NCBI GenBank assembly: GCA_964578535.1
Contig: CAZODI010000057.1
Location: 1 to 17,839 of the forward strand
Direction: 5' to 3'
Length of the DNA stretch: 17,839 nucleotides
Source of the DNA: PHBD01 sp964578535
GTDB lineage: Bacteria; Desulfobacterota; Syntrophia; Syntrophales; PHBD01
The position numbers and the translations under genes were made by a program. This document shows positions 8,301-14,224 of the stretch, piece after piece. The stretch's first letter is position 1. Each line of letters begins with the position of its first letter. The notes below the pieces were generated by a model that worked only from the letters and a program-made list of their open reading frames with translations, made no database searches and was not told the origin of the DNA.

Positions 8301-8732
8301 GCCCTGCCGGCAATGGAAGAAAACCGGGCGGAGAGCGGGATCGGTAACAACGTCCAGAAAACGAAGGACCGACTCGCGGCTGAGAGTATCCAGCGCGGAC
8401 AGGGGGATGTGCTCGATTCGAAGGCCCAATGCACCCGCCATTTCGCGGTAGGGAACGTCATCCCGGAGGCAGACCAGCGTCCTGACGCCGGCCCGCTTCA
8501 GCGACTTGAGTCCGCTGTCGGTGGGAGAGCTGCCCCGGTAAACGTCCGTGTCAACGCGGGCGAACCGCTCGATGCCGTCCACTTTGATGGTTTCGGCCAT
8601 ACCCGGAGGTTCTGTCATCTCTTTCCTGACCGCCGGGGTGCTGCTGCAGCCTGCCTGAAGGATGAGCAGCAGGGAAATGATCAGATACAGGGGGCCAATC
8701 ATGAACGGCTTCCTTGGTTCCATGATTTGCAC
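5340..8732 (-). CDS. Multidomain envelope lipoprotein: PTP-like phosphatase + TPR-like region + SLH repeats + NPP/alkaline-phosphatase-type phosphodiesterase + Ig-like domain
   Basis: 1130 residues from GTG 8732. A lipoprotein signal (LLLILQAGC, lipid Cys29) is followed by: a tyrosine/dual-specificity phosphatase (about 50-195) with P-loop HCRQGEDRTG (C141, R147); a TPR-like helical region (205-350); three SLH-like segments (about 372-401, 426-478, 496-550; the second includes EPFPDGTFRPSDAVSRAEFA); a type I phosphodiesterase/nucleotide pyrophosphatase domain of the alkaline phosphatase superfamily (about 555-1030); and an Ig-like C-terminal domain (1043-1130). The metal and nucleophile residues of the last enzyme are all present: D562 (VVDALRG), T610 in LPNHTTIFTG, D763 and H767 (LDGLSHAKGP), D816-H817 (SDHGQ), H984 (GQHG). 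The start is decided by AAAAGGAGGT 8 nt before GTG; ATG 8723 would be 17 nt away. It probably acts in the periplasm or at the outer membrane. Substrates are unknown. A secreted repeat protein follows 14 nt downstream. Confidence 0.88.
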   Translation of the reverse strand: MQIMEPRKPFMIGPLYLIISLLLILQAGCSSTPAVRKEMTEPPGMAETIKVDGIERFARVDTDVYRGSSPTDSGLKSLKRAGVRTLVCLRDDVPYREMAGALGLRIEHIPLSALDTLSRESVLRFLDVVTDPALRPVFFHCRQGEDRTGVMAAIYRMQVQGWPLEAAVAEMKAFGFGRQFLDLKKSVLSYLETGGRKTKVRMAPEMETALEAGNRLLAAGMDEKAVPRFQVVLQKNPDLVEARLGLSEALGNTGKTGEALSEVRQAMIRAGSGEERIRTSRVTIRILAAASNRGELPPYGLDLAEREWEVLNRYGAEDRKSLLLLGDLFQRGLYLSRAIEALERAGRGAHPSGKVDLDRRVERIRSVYSFAPRSDLGKKLGLLPQVTRGELAALLVHELRVDRIRTIRGSATWRPYVEKQAAAPTLKDIEDSAYRDDIRRVLALGVRGLEPFPDGTFRPSDAVSRAEFAVILEDVLSRATRDETLATGMMDKASRFEDVDASAWYKSAADLALSLGLFAPGPGAPPRFHPVKPITGVESLQAFRLLRKRLDSRSRAIVIVVDALRGESAYNTLDAKRLPNLERLIRERGVVRFAKCLSALPSITLPNHTTIFTGVYPGRHGVPGNEWFDRTLDANVPLYRRTREYVKYGSEDDPGLGRAWSFGGIPVHDQDLSRDVRTIYEAFKEAETARGRTTRTAVVFDPVRRGADVVVNPDLFDALISLDVLPFVNQYALLDTSAARKAVALIRSENPPELMGIWLSGLDGLSHAKGPGPIGGAGDRQADYLAEHLDPLIGEIVKALEDRGLLDETLIFLASDHGQADAVAKDEITVDAERVYHALAGSPYRPPLDKSGRLDENATDFDIAVMADSNGNAALVSIRPPGAPWSTPPARSDIEAVSALLLKEPYVSRIFFSETGIPGKEPAVFLMSENNGKIVTKRLERDSEERLNTRALGLSGSGRSGDLLVEAKSPYYFSPRGSIYLGQHGRGERVEDQVPLLIMNPSGGRQSIVRSVVEIDDIAPTVAGALGFLDALPADGTDLLDPPKILVSSHAEDQVVPADRTTSILGFAKDSVGIERVEFRVDGEDRFHAAEGTSFWEAKVRLTPGRHAIVVRAFDETGIASTVRFHLIAQ

Positions 8733-8740
8733 CGATTCAT

Positions 8741-8750
8741 ACCTCCTTTT
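8741..8750 (-). promoter_or_regulatory. Strong ribosome binding site fixing a GTG start
   Basis: AAAAGGAGGT on the minus strand ends 8 nt before GTG 8732. The overlapping ATG immediately after it (8740) is in another frame and has no spacer. Confidence 0.75.
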
Positions 8751-8805
8751 GACAAGACGACGGTGCCGTTTTCGGACGGACACCAAGGAGAAAGGAGATG
8801 AATTG

Positions 8806-8885
8806 ATTGACGTTTCAGCGATGCGGCAGCATTGCAAGGTTTCCGTGACGTTACCACAGACGTCACCAGGGGGGCAAACGTCAAT
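8806..8885. promoter_or_regulatory. Cluster of four TGACGT half-sites (possible operator)
   Basis: ATTGACGTTT (8806-8815) is the exact reverse complement of AAACGTCAAT (8876-8885). Between them GTGACGT (8845-8851) and ACGTCAC (8860-8866) form a second, 7-bp inverted repeat. All four share TGACGT. The cluster sits 75-155 nt upstream of the lipoprotein gene's GTG. A dimeric regulator binding here is an inference. Confidence 0.45.
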
Positions 8886-9226
8886 TGTCTGATCGTACCT
8901 TTGTCATGACGACAGCCTCATTTACAGACCGGGAAGACGGGGTTGGATTCCATCGACTCTTCAAAAAAAGTTGAGGACACCGATGGACGAATCGCATGCA
9001 GCCAGGTTCGAGAGGCAAGGTCAAGGTCTCCTTCCAAGCGCTCCCAGCGAGTCAGTTCTTCTGATTATTGTGAGAGATGTGGATTTTCGATTCTCCGCAT
9101 ATGGAACAGTCTCCGCCTCCTTTGGCCGAGTGTTCTCCTTTTGCAGCGGACCTTCTTTATTTCAATCGCTCATAATCCCAGACTCCTGAATTGAAAACTG
9201 GATCCGCTTTTGGAGGCAGGTCGTCA

Positions 9227-9255
9227 TTGACAATCACTACATGTTGTGGTTATCT
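9227..9255 (+). promoter_or_regulatory. nrdJ promoter
   Basis: TTGACA (9227-9232), a perfect -35, is followed after 17 bp by TTATCT (9250-9255), a weak -10 (TATCTG one base later is an alternative). The start of transcription would be near 9262, 65 nt before the nrdJ start codon. The spacer is occupied by an NrdR-like box. Confidence 0.55.
9234..9249. promoter_or_regulatory. NrdR box 1
   Basis: TCACTACATGTTGTGG matches the known 16-bp NrdR consensus (ACAC-A/T-ATAT-x-T-A/T-GTGT) at about 12 positions, including CAC and GTG arms. It fills the gap between the -35 and -10 elements, an ideal position for repression. Confidence 0.65.
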
Positions 9256-9265
9256 GCAGGGCCTC

Positions 9266-9281
9266 ATACAACATGTGGTGT
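9266..9281. promoter_or_regulatory. NrdR box 2
   Basis: ATACAACATGTGGTGT matches the NrdR consensus at about 12 of 16 positions and shares the core ACATGT with box 1. It starts 32 bp after box 1, about three helical turns, the spacing typical of paired NrdR boxes upstream of ribonucleotide reductase genes. Confidence 0.65.
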
Positions 9282-9326
9282 TTGTCTGTCGAACTTTCTC
9301 TTCTATTTCCAAGGGGTTAATCTGCC

Positions 9327-11567
9327 ATGAGAACAATGTCTGATTCTTTCGATAAGCCGGAGTTGGCAAAGAATGCCGTCACAGTGCTGGAAAGGCGGTA
9401 TCTGAAACGGGATCTGGATGGCAACGTTCTGGAAACGCCAGCGGATATGTTTCGAAGGGTAGCGCAAACCATTGCCGAGGCAGATCGGAAATTCAGCAGG
9501 AAAAACGGCTTATCCCAACTTGCAAAGGAATTCTACCGCATGATGGCTTCCCTGGAATTTCTGCCCAACTCGCCGACCCTGATGAATGCCGGGCGTGAAT
9601 TGGGGCAATTGTCAGCCTGCTTTGTGCTGCCGGTGGGTGATTCCATGGAGGAGATATTCGATGCCGTGAAATACACCGCCCTGATTCATAAATCCGGAGG
9701 AGGCACCGGTTTTGCCTTTTCCCGGCTGCGCCCCGCCAATGACGTTGTCCTGACGACAACCGGCATTTCCAGTGGTCCCATATCGTTCATGCGCGTCTTT
9801 GACATCGTCACGGAAACCATCAAGCAGGGCGGAACGCGGCGCGGCGCGAACATGGGCATCCTGCGGGTCGATCATCCGGACATCATGAATTTCATCATGT
9901 GCAAAGCCGACAAGAAGCAGCTCAACAACTTCAACATTTCCGTCGGGCTTACGGAAGCCTTCATGAAGGCCGTGGAAAAGGACGAAAATTACGAGCTGAT
10001 CAATCCCCGTGACGGGCATGTCACCGGAACGCTCAATGCCCCAAAAGTATTCCATCGGATCATTTCTCAGGCCTGGGAAAACGGCGAGCCGGGGATTGTC
10101 TTTCTGGATCGCCTCAATCGCGACAATCCCACGCCCCACATCGGGGAGATCGAATCCACCAATCCCTGCGGCGAGCAGCCCCTTCTGCCCTACGAGTCAT
10201 GCAACCTTGGCTCGATCAATCTATCCAGGATGGTGAAGGGAGACAAGGTGGATTGGGCGCGGCTGAAGAAGGTTGTCCACCAGGCCGTTCATTTTCTCGA
10301 CAACGTGGTGGAAATCAACAACTACCCCTTGCCGCAAATCGCCGAGATGACCCTCGCCAATCGCAAGATCGGGCTTGGAGTCATGGGGTGGGCCGACATG
10401 CTGATTCTGCTGGGTATTCCTTACAATGCGGAAGAGGCGCTGGAGCTTGCCGGAAGGGTCATGAATTTCATCAACGAGGAGGGGCACAGGGCCTCGCATG
10501 CATTGGCCGAAATCCGCGGGCCGTTCCCGAACTTCAAGGGGTCGACCTATGATCAAAAAGGGATGCAGTCCATGCGCAACGCAACGGTCACAACCATCGC
10601 GCCGACCGGCACGATCTCGCTCATTGCCAATGCCTCGTCAGGCGTTGAACCGCTCTTCGCCGTCTCCTTTGTCCGGCAGGTCATGGATAACGACGTCCTC
10701 CTGGAAGTGCACCCGCATTTTGAAGCCATCGCAAAGCGCCGGGGCTTCTACTCGCCGGAATTGATGAAGCGAATTGCCGAAGAAGGATCCATTCACAATA
10801 TGGAGGACATCCCGGAAGATATCCGCAAGCTGTTTGTTACGGCCCATGACATAACACCGGACGTGCATATTCGTATGCAGGCAGTCTTTCAGAAATATAC
10901 GGACAACGCGGTGAGCAAGACCGTGAATTTCCCCAATGGTGCAACCATTCAGGATGTCACCCGCGTCTATGAGCTGGCCTATCAGCTCGATTGCAAAGGG
11001 GTTACGATCTATCGCGACGGATCGCGGGATCAGCAGGTATTGACCAGGGGCAGCAAGGAAGGTCAGGCGATTCCGGAAACCCCGGCTCCTGAAAAACCAA
11101 CGACAAAGCGCGAGCGTCCCAAAGTGCTCAAAGGCTGGACCTACCAGATGCAGACCGGGTGCGGACCCCTGTATGTAACCGTCAACCAGGACAGCTCGGG
11201 TCTCTTTGAACTTTTCACCACGATGGGGAAGGCGGGAGGCTGTGCGGCCTCGCAGAGTGAAGCAATCGGCAGGATGGTGTCTCTGGCCTGGCGCAGCGGA
11301 CTCCAGGCAAAACAGGTTATCAAACAGCTTCACGGCATTTCCTGCCACTCGCCATCGGGTTTCGGCGAGAATAGAGTCCTGTCTTGCGCGGATGCCGTGG
11401 CCAAGGCGATTCAGTACCATCTGTCGGCCAATGGCGGCAGCGGCAAGGTCCCGTATCAGGAAAAGAGTGTTCTGTTCAAGGGAGCCTGCCCCGAGTGCGG
11501 GGGAATCGTGGCGCACGAGGGCGGCTGCATGGTTTGCCGCATCTGTGGCTATAGCGAGTGTGCATAA
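9327..11567 (+). CDS. nrdJ: Class II (adenosylcobalamin-dependent) ribonucleoside-diphosphate reductase
   Basis: 746 residues, full length for the family. It reduces ribonucleotides to deoxyribonucleotides in the cytoplasm, using adenosylcobalamin to make the thiyl radical, so it needs neither oxygen nor a separate radical subunit. Active-site motifs are clear: SACFVLP (C98), and STNPCGEQPLLPYESCNLGSINL with N279, C281 (thiyl) and E283, and C292 as redox partner of C98. GGTRRGANMG and APTGTISLIA are further family blocks. The C-terminal region (about 600-746) ends in a zinc-ribbon-like C-x2-C...C-x2-C (ACPECGG, MVCRICG) that in relatives supplies the shuttle cysteines. AAGGGG (9311-9316) is 10 nt before the ATG. 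Paired NrdR-like boxes upstream indicate NrdR repression. No class I or III reductase gene is seen in the window. It appears monocistronic. Confidence 0.96.
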   Translation: MRTMSDSFDKPELAKNAVTVLERRYLKRDLDGNVLETPADMFRRVAQTIAEADRKFSRKNGLSQLAKEFYRMMASLEFLPNSPTLMNAGRELGQLSACFVLPVGDSMEEIFDAVKYTALIHKSGGGTGFAFSRLRPANDVVLTTTGISSGPISFMRVFDIVTETIKQGGTRRGANMGILRVDHPDIMNFIMCKADKKQLNNFNISVGLTEAFMKAVEKDENYELINPRDGHVTGTLNAPKVFHRIISQAWENGEPGIVFLDRLNRDNPTPHIGEIESTNPCGEQPLLPYESCNLGSINLSRMVKGDKVDWARLKKVVHQAVHFLDNVVEINNYPLPQIAEMTLANRKIGLGVMGWADMLILLGIPYNAEEALELAGRVMNFINEEGHRASHALAEIRGPFPNFKGSTYDQKGMQSMRNATVTTIAPTGTISLIANASSGVEPLFAVSFVRQVMDNDVLLEVHPHFEAIAKRRGFYSPELMKRIAEEGSIHNMEDIPEDIRKLFVTAHDITPDVHIRMQAVFQKYTDNAVSKTVNFPNGATIQDVTRVYELAYQLDCKGVTIYRDGSRDQQVLTRGSKEGQAIPETPAPEKPTTKRERPKVLKGWTYQMQTGCGPLYVTVNQDSSGLFELFTTMGKAGGCAASQSEAIGRMVSLAWRSGLQAKQVIKQLHGISCHSPSGFGENRVLSCADAVAKAIQYHLSANGGSGKVPYQEKSVLFKGACPECGGIVAHEGGCMVCRICGYSECA

Positions 11568-11653
11568 GAAAAGCCCGCCGGGGTAAACCGGCCTGGAGAG
11601 GATGAAAACAAGATCAGCCTTTTGAGAAAAAGCGGGTTCGATTGGCCTCCCCG

Positions 11654-11678
11654 GGACACGTTCAATGTGTCCTTTCCT
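11654..11678 (+). terminator. Weak terminator candidate downstream of nrdJ
   Basis: GGACAC (11654-11659) pairs with GTGTCC (11667-11672) around a short loop and is followed by TTTCCT. The stem is short and the T tract poor; it lies 87 nt past the nrdJ stop. Confidence 0.3.
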
Positions 11679-11855
11679 CACTTGGCGGCCTGGGGCAGAA
11701 GGGAACGACCGACACGCGGATCCAATCTTTGCAGCATCTCCTCACATCCAACCTTCCGGGTTTCCTGCAGCACCCTTGCCCCTCTCATGTCCCCTCCCCG
11801 GGGCTCTATGCCAACCGGACAATTCATACGCCACAAACCCCGGACATATTAGGTA

Positions 11856-11870
11856 TTCTCCGCAGGAGAA
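11856..11870. repeat. Short inverted repeat just upstream of the LIV promoter
   Basis: TTCTCC and GGAGAA flank GCA as a perfect 6-bp palindrome, 10 nt before the -35. Position suits an operator or a read-through terminator of nrdJ, but there is no independent evidence for either. Confidence 0.35.
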
Positions 11871-11880
11871 CACGTTTTCA

Positions 11881-11907
11881 TTGACAATTCTTTTGTTTTC
11901 ATATACT
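11881..11907 (+). promoter_or_regulatory. Promoter of the LIV-type transporter operon
   Basis: TTGACA (11881-11886) and TATACT (11902-11907) are both near consensus, but the spacer is only 15 bp instead of 17, which suggests modest activity or activator help. It lies 31 nt upstream of the binding-protein start codon. Confidence 0.55.
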
Positions 11908-11937
11908 TCGCCACCATTCTTCCAAAGGAGGTAATAA

Positions 11938-13212
11938 ATGAAAAGCAAATCGTTGCGGTTGCTTGGTTGCGTGGCGGTAGCGGCGGTATTGTGCCTGTTG
12001 CTCGCGGCAGGTCCAGTGGCAGCCCAGCAAAAAGTGATCAAGATCGGGACTATTTTCCCCCTGACCGGCCCGGTTGCGAACGCGGGTCAGCGCTGCCAGG
12101 CCGCGGTCCAGACGGCGGTTGAAATCGTCAACGGCCAGCATCCCGGAGTGAAAATCCCCCTGGCAAAGAAGGGTGGTCTGCTCGGCGGATACAAGATCCA
12201 GTTGGTCCATGCGGACAGCCAGGGCAAGCCGGACATCGGCAAGGCCGAGGCCGAGCGGCTCATCAACCAGGAAGGCGTGTGGGCCCTCATCGGGTCTTAT
12301 AACAGCTCCGTAAGCGGCCCGGCGAGCCTGGTCGCCGAGCGCGCGAAAAAGATCTTCATGTGCGGCGCGTCCAGCAGTTCGGCGCTGACAAAGCGCAACC
12401 TGAACTACTTCTTCCGCCTGGCCCCGACCGACGCGACCGAGTCGGCGGAATTCGTCGAAGTCCTCAAATGGCTCAACCAGAAGCAGAATGCCAATATCAG
12501 GACGATAGGGATCATTTACGAGAATACCCTGTTCGGAAAGGGCGCCGCCGGTGAGGCGAAGAAAGCCGCCGCCGCCGCGGGATTCAGCGTCGTGGCGGAC
12601 GTTCCCTACACCCCCGGGGCGACCAACCTCAACAGCGAGGTTCAGACCCTGAAGACCAAGAACCCCGACGCCCTCTTCGGAGCGGTGCTGGGTGCCGATT
12701 ACGCCCTCATGGTGAAGACCATGAAGCAGGCAAACTGGGTCCCCAGAATGTCGATCAACTACTGCTCTGGCTACCAGGATCCGATCATCGCCAAACAGCT
12801 GGGCAAGGATGCCGATTTCTTCATGGGCTCCAACGCCTATACCCCGCAGTTTGCGTCCCTGTTGCCGGCCGTTGCCGCGGTTGAGAAGATCTTCAAGACC
12901 AAAACGAAGGGTGTGCCGTTTGACGGTGACAGCATTCAAGAAGCCGTGGCCGTGATCGTGCTGGCCCAGGCGATCGAGAAGGCCGGTAGCCTCGACCCGG
13001 AAAAGGTGGTCAAGGTGCTCCACGAGGGTACGTTCGACTCCCCGCTGTCCCTGGGCGGGAAAGTGCAATTCGCGAAGGGCGGCCAGAACATCAAGGCGTT
13101 CAGCATCGTGACGCAGCTTCAGAATGGAGAATACAAAAGGCTTTATCCTGCCGAGCTGGCGGATCCGAAAGCAAAGGCTGTTTTCCCCATGAAAGCCTGG
13201 GACAAGAGGTAA
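11938..13212 (+). CDS. LIV-type ABC transporter substrate-binding protein
   Basis: 424 residues. A Sec signal peptide (MKSKSLRLLG, hydrophobic core, GPVAA/QQK, cleavage near residue 29) sends it to the periplasm. The mature part has the type I periplasmic-binding fold of the LivJ/LivK family: IKIGTIFPLTGPVANAGQ, then LLGGYKIQLVHADSQGKPD, VWALIGSYNSSVSGPAS, YFFRLAPTDATES and a C-terminal lobe with FDGDSIQEAVAVIVLAQAIEKAG. It delivers solute to the permease encoded downstream. This family binds branched-chain amino acids but also amides, urea and aromatic acids, so the ligand is not predictable. The start follows AAAGGAGGT 6-7 nt upstream. It is the first gene of a five-gene operon and is separated from the permeases by 151 nt with two strong hairpins. 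Confidence 0.92.
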   Translation: MKSKSLRLLGCVAVAAVLCLLLAAGPVAAQQKVIKIGTIFPLTGPVANAGQRCQAAVQTAVEIVNGQHPGVKIPLAKKGGLLGGYKIQLVHADSQGKPDIGKAEAERLINQEGVWALIGSYNSSVSGPASLVAERAKKIFMCGASSSSALTKRNLNYFFRLAPTDATESAEFVEVLKWLNQKQNANIRTIGIIYENTLFGKGAAGEAKKAAAAAGFSVVADVPYTPGATNLNSEVQTLKTKNPDALFGAVLGADYALMVKTMKQANWVPRMSINYCSGYQDPIIAKQLGKDADFFMGSNAYTPQFASLLPAVAAVEKIFKTKTKGVPFDGDSIQEAVAVIVLAQAIEKAGSLDPEKVVKVLHEGTFDSPLSLGGKVQFAKGGQNIKAFSIVTQLQNGEYKRLYPAELADPKAKAVFPMKAWDKR

Positions 13213-13217
13213 CAAGG

Positions 13218-13256
13218 TGGACCGCGGGGCGACCGGCCGGTTGTCCCCGCGGCCCA
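13218..13256 (+). promoter_or_regulatory. Intercistronic stem-loop 1
   Basis: CCGCGGGG (13222-13229) pairs with CCCCGCGG (13245-13252), and inner bases extend the stem around a GGCC loop. Outer TGG/CCA bases add three more pairs. It begins 5 nt after the binding-protein stop and lacks a T tract. Confidence 0.6.
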
Positions 13257-13308
13257 TATCCGATATCCGGTTTGCTCGCTTCGACAACGGATCGAGCGGA
13301 CTTCGTAC

Positions 13309-13350
13309 GGGAGCCTTTGGGAGCCCGATACACGGCTCTCAAAGGCTCCT
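13309..13350 (+). promoter_or_regulatory. Intercistronic stem-loop 2 before livH
   Basis: A 16-bp stem, 13310-13325 with 13334-13349, has only one G-U pair and an 8-nt loop (GGAGCCTTTGGGAGCC against GGCTCTCAAAGGCTCC). It ends 14 nt before the livH start codon. The tail TGTTTGTG is only moderately T-rich, so partial termination or 3'-end protection of the binding-protein mRNA is more likely than full termination. Confidence 0.65.
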
Positions 13351-13363
13351 GTTTGTGCGTTGA

Positions 13364-14224
13364 ATGGAAACGGTTCTCCAGGTACTTATTGACGGGATTT
13401 TAAGCGGACTCCTGTACGCGCTGGTGGCCGCCGGCCTGTGCCTCATCTGGGGCGTCATGGACGTCATCAATTTCGCCCATGGCGAGTTTCTGATGGCGGC
13501 CATGTATGTCAGCTACTGGCTGGGGTTCCTGGTCGGTGTGGATCCCCTGGTGTCTCTTCTTGCCGCCGGCGTGTTTGTGTTTCTCCTCGGGGTGCTGACC
13601 TACCAGCTGATCGTCAAATATACCATCGGCAAACCATCGCTCGCGGCGCTCCTGGCCACCTTCGGGCTGGCCATGCTCATCAAGAATCTCTGCCTGAACC
13701 TCTTTTCGCCGAATTTCCGCATCCTCACCGATACGTGGCTGGGCGACAAGACCTATCAACTGGGGGCGCTGATCATCCCCATCCCCCAGCTGGTGACAGG
13801 CATCATCGCGCTGCTCGTCATCGGGCTTGTCTACGCCATGATCAACTCCACCCGGTTCGGCTGGGCCGTTCAGGCGACCGCCATGGACAAGGAGGCGGCC
13901 GAGCTGATGGGCATCAACACGGAGCGCATCTACCTCCTGATCTTCGGCATCGGCGGAGCGTGCGTGGGCATCGCCGGCGGCATCATGCCGACGTATCTTG
14001 CCGTGCATCCCGAGGTGGGCTCGCTTTTCGGGCTCATCGCCTTCATCTGCGTGGCCATGGGGGGGTTCGGAAGCATCCCGGGGGCGCTGTGTGCGGGCCT
14101 GCTCGTGGGGGTTGTGGAGTCGTTCGCCGGGTTTTACATCGCGCCCGTGTTCAAATACGTGGCCGTGTTCAGCCTGTACCTGGCGGTTGTCGCCTTTCGA
14201 AGGAAGGGGTTTTTCGGTTGGTAA
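13364..14224 (+). CDS. livH: LIV-type ABC transporter permease (LivH family)
   Basis: 286 residues, normal for LivH. It is an integral inner-membrane subunit with about eight hydrophobic helices. The N-terminus METVLQVLIDGILSGLLYAL followed by LCLIWGVMDVINFAHGEFLM is the family hallmark (INFAHG). The EAA-like loop contacting the ATPases is visible as TAMDKEAAELMGINTERIY, and AFICVAMGGFGSIPGALCAG is the second conserved block. It forms the translocation pore with LivM. No Shine-Dalgarno is seen before ATG 13364; instead the base of a strong stem-loop lies 14 nt upstream. Its stop TAA overlaps the livM start by 7 nt. The gene symbol states family, not proven substrate. Confidence 0.92.
   Translation: METVLQVLIDGILSGLLYALVAAGLCLIWGVMDVINFAHGEFLMAAMYVSYWLGFLVGVDPLVSLLAAGVFVFLLGVLTYQLIVKYTIGKPSLAALLATFGLAMLIKNLCLNLFSPNFRILTDTWLGDKTYQLGALIIPIPQLVTGIIALLVIGLVYAMINSTRFGWAVQATAMDKEAAELMGINTERIYLLIFGIGGACVGIAGGIMPTYLAVHPEVGSLFGLIAFICVAMGGFGSIPGALCAGLLVGVVESFAGFYIAPVFKYVAVFSLYLAVVAFRRKGFFGW

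Larger units (their letters stand above)
8733..9326. other. Divergent intergenic region (594 bp)
   Basis: The region lies between the minus-strand lipoprotein gene and nrdJ. It holds the lipoprotein ribosome binding site, four TGACGT half-sites (8806-8885), the palindrome GTCATGAC (8903-8910) and the nrdJ promoter with paired NrdR-like boxes (9227-9281). I see no convincing gene, tRNA or B12-riboswitch box in 8911-9226; short open frames there lack ribosome binding sites and recognisable products. Confidence 0.6.
11568..11937. other. Intergenic region between nrdJ and the LIV operon (370 bp)
   Basis: It contains the weak terminator candidate near 11654, a 6-bp perfect inverted repeat TTCTCC-GCA-GGAGAA (11856-11870), the probable LIV promoter (11881-11907) and a strong ribosome binding site. 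I see no gene, tRNA or riboswitch consensus in the rest. Confidence 0.6.

Noticed and set aside
6729..8801. 690-codon open frame on the plus strand opposite the lipoprotein gene
   Set aside because: It is antisense to a gene with clear domains and motifs, and its protein has no recognisable family; GC-rich coding DNA often leaves such open antisense frames.
8943..9194. Short open frames between the lipoprotein gene and nrdJ
   Set aside because: Two overlapping frames without ribosome binding sites, Arg/Ser-rich translations and no family resemblance.
8911..9326. Cobalamin riboswitch upstream of nrdJ
   Set aside because: No B12-box-like GCCACTG sequence or matching hairpin set was seen; NrdR boxes explain the regulation better.
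11577..11592. Hairpin GCCGG/CCGGC right after nrdJ as terminator
   Set aside because: Only 5 bp and no T tract after it.
11899..13287. 462-codon minus-strand open frame opposite the LIV binding protein
   Set aside because: Shadow of the binding-protein gene; no domain, and it would oppose the operon promoter.
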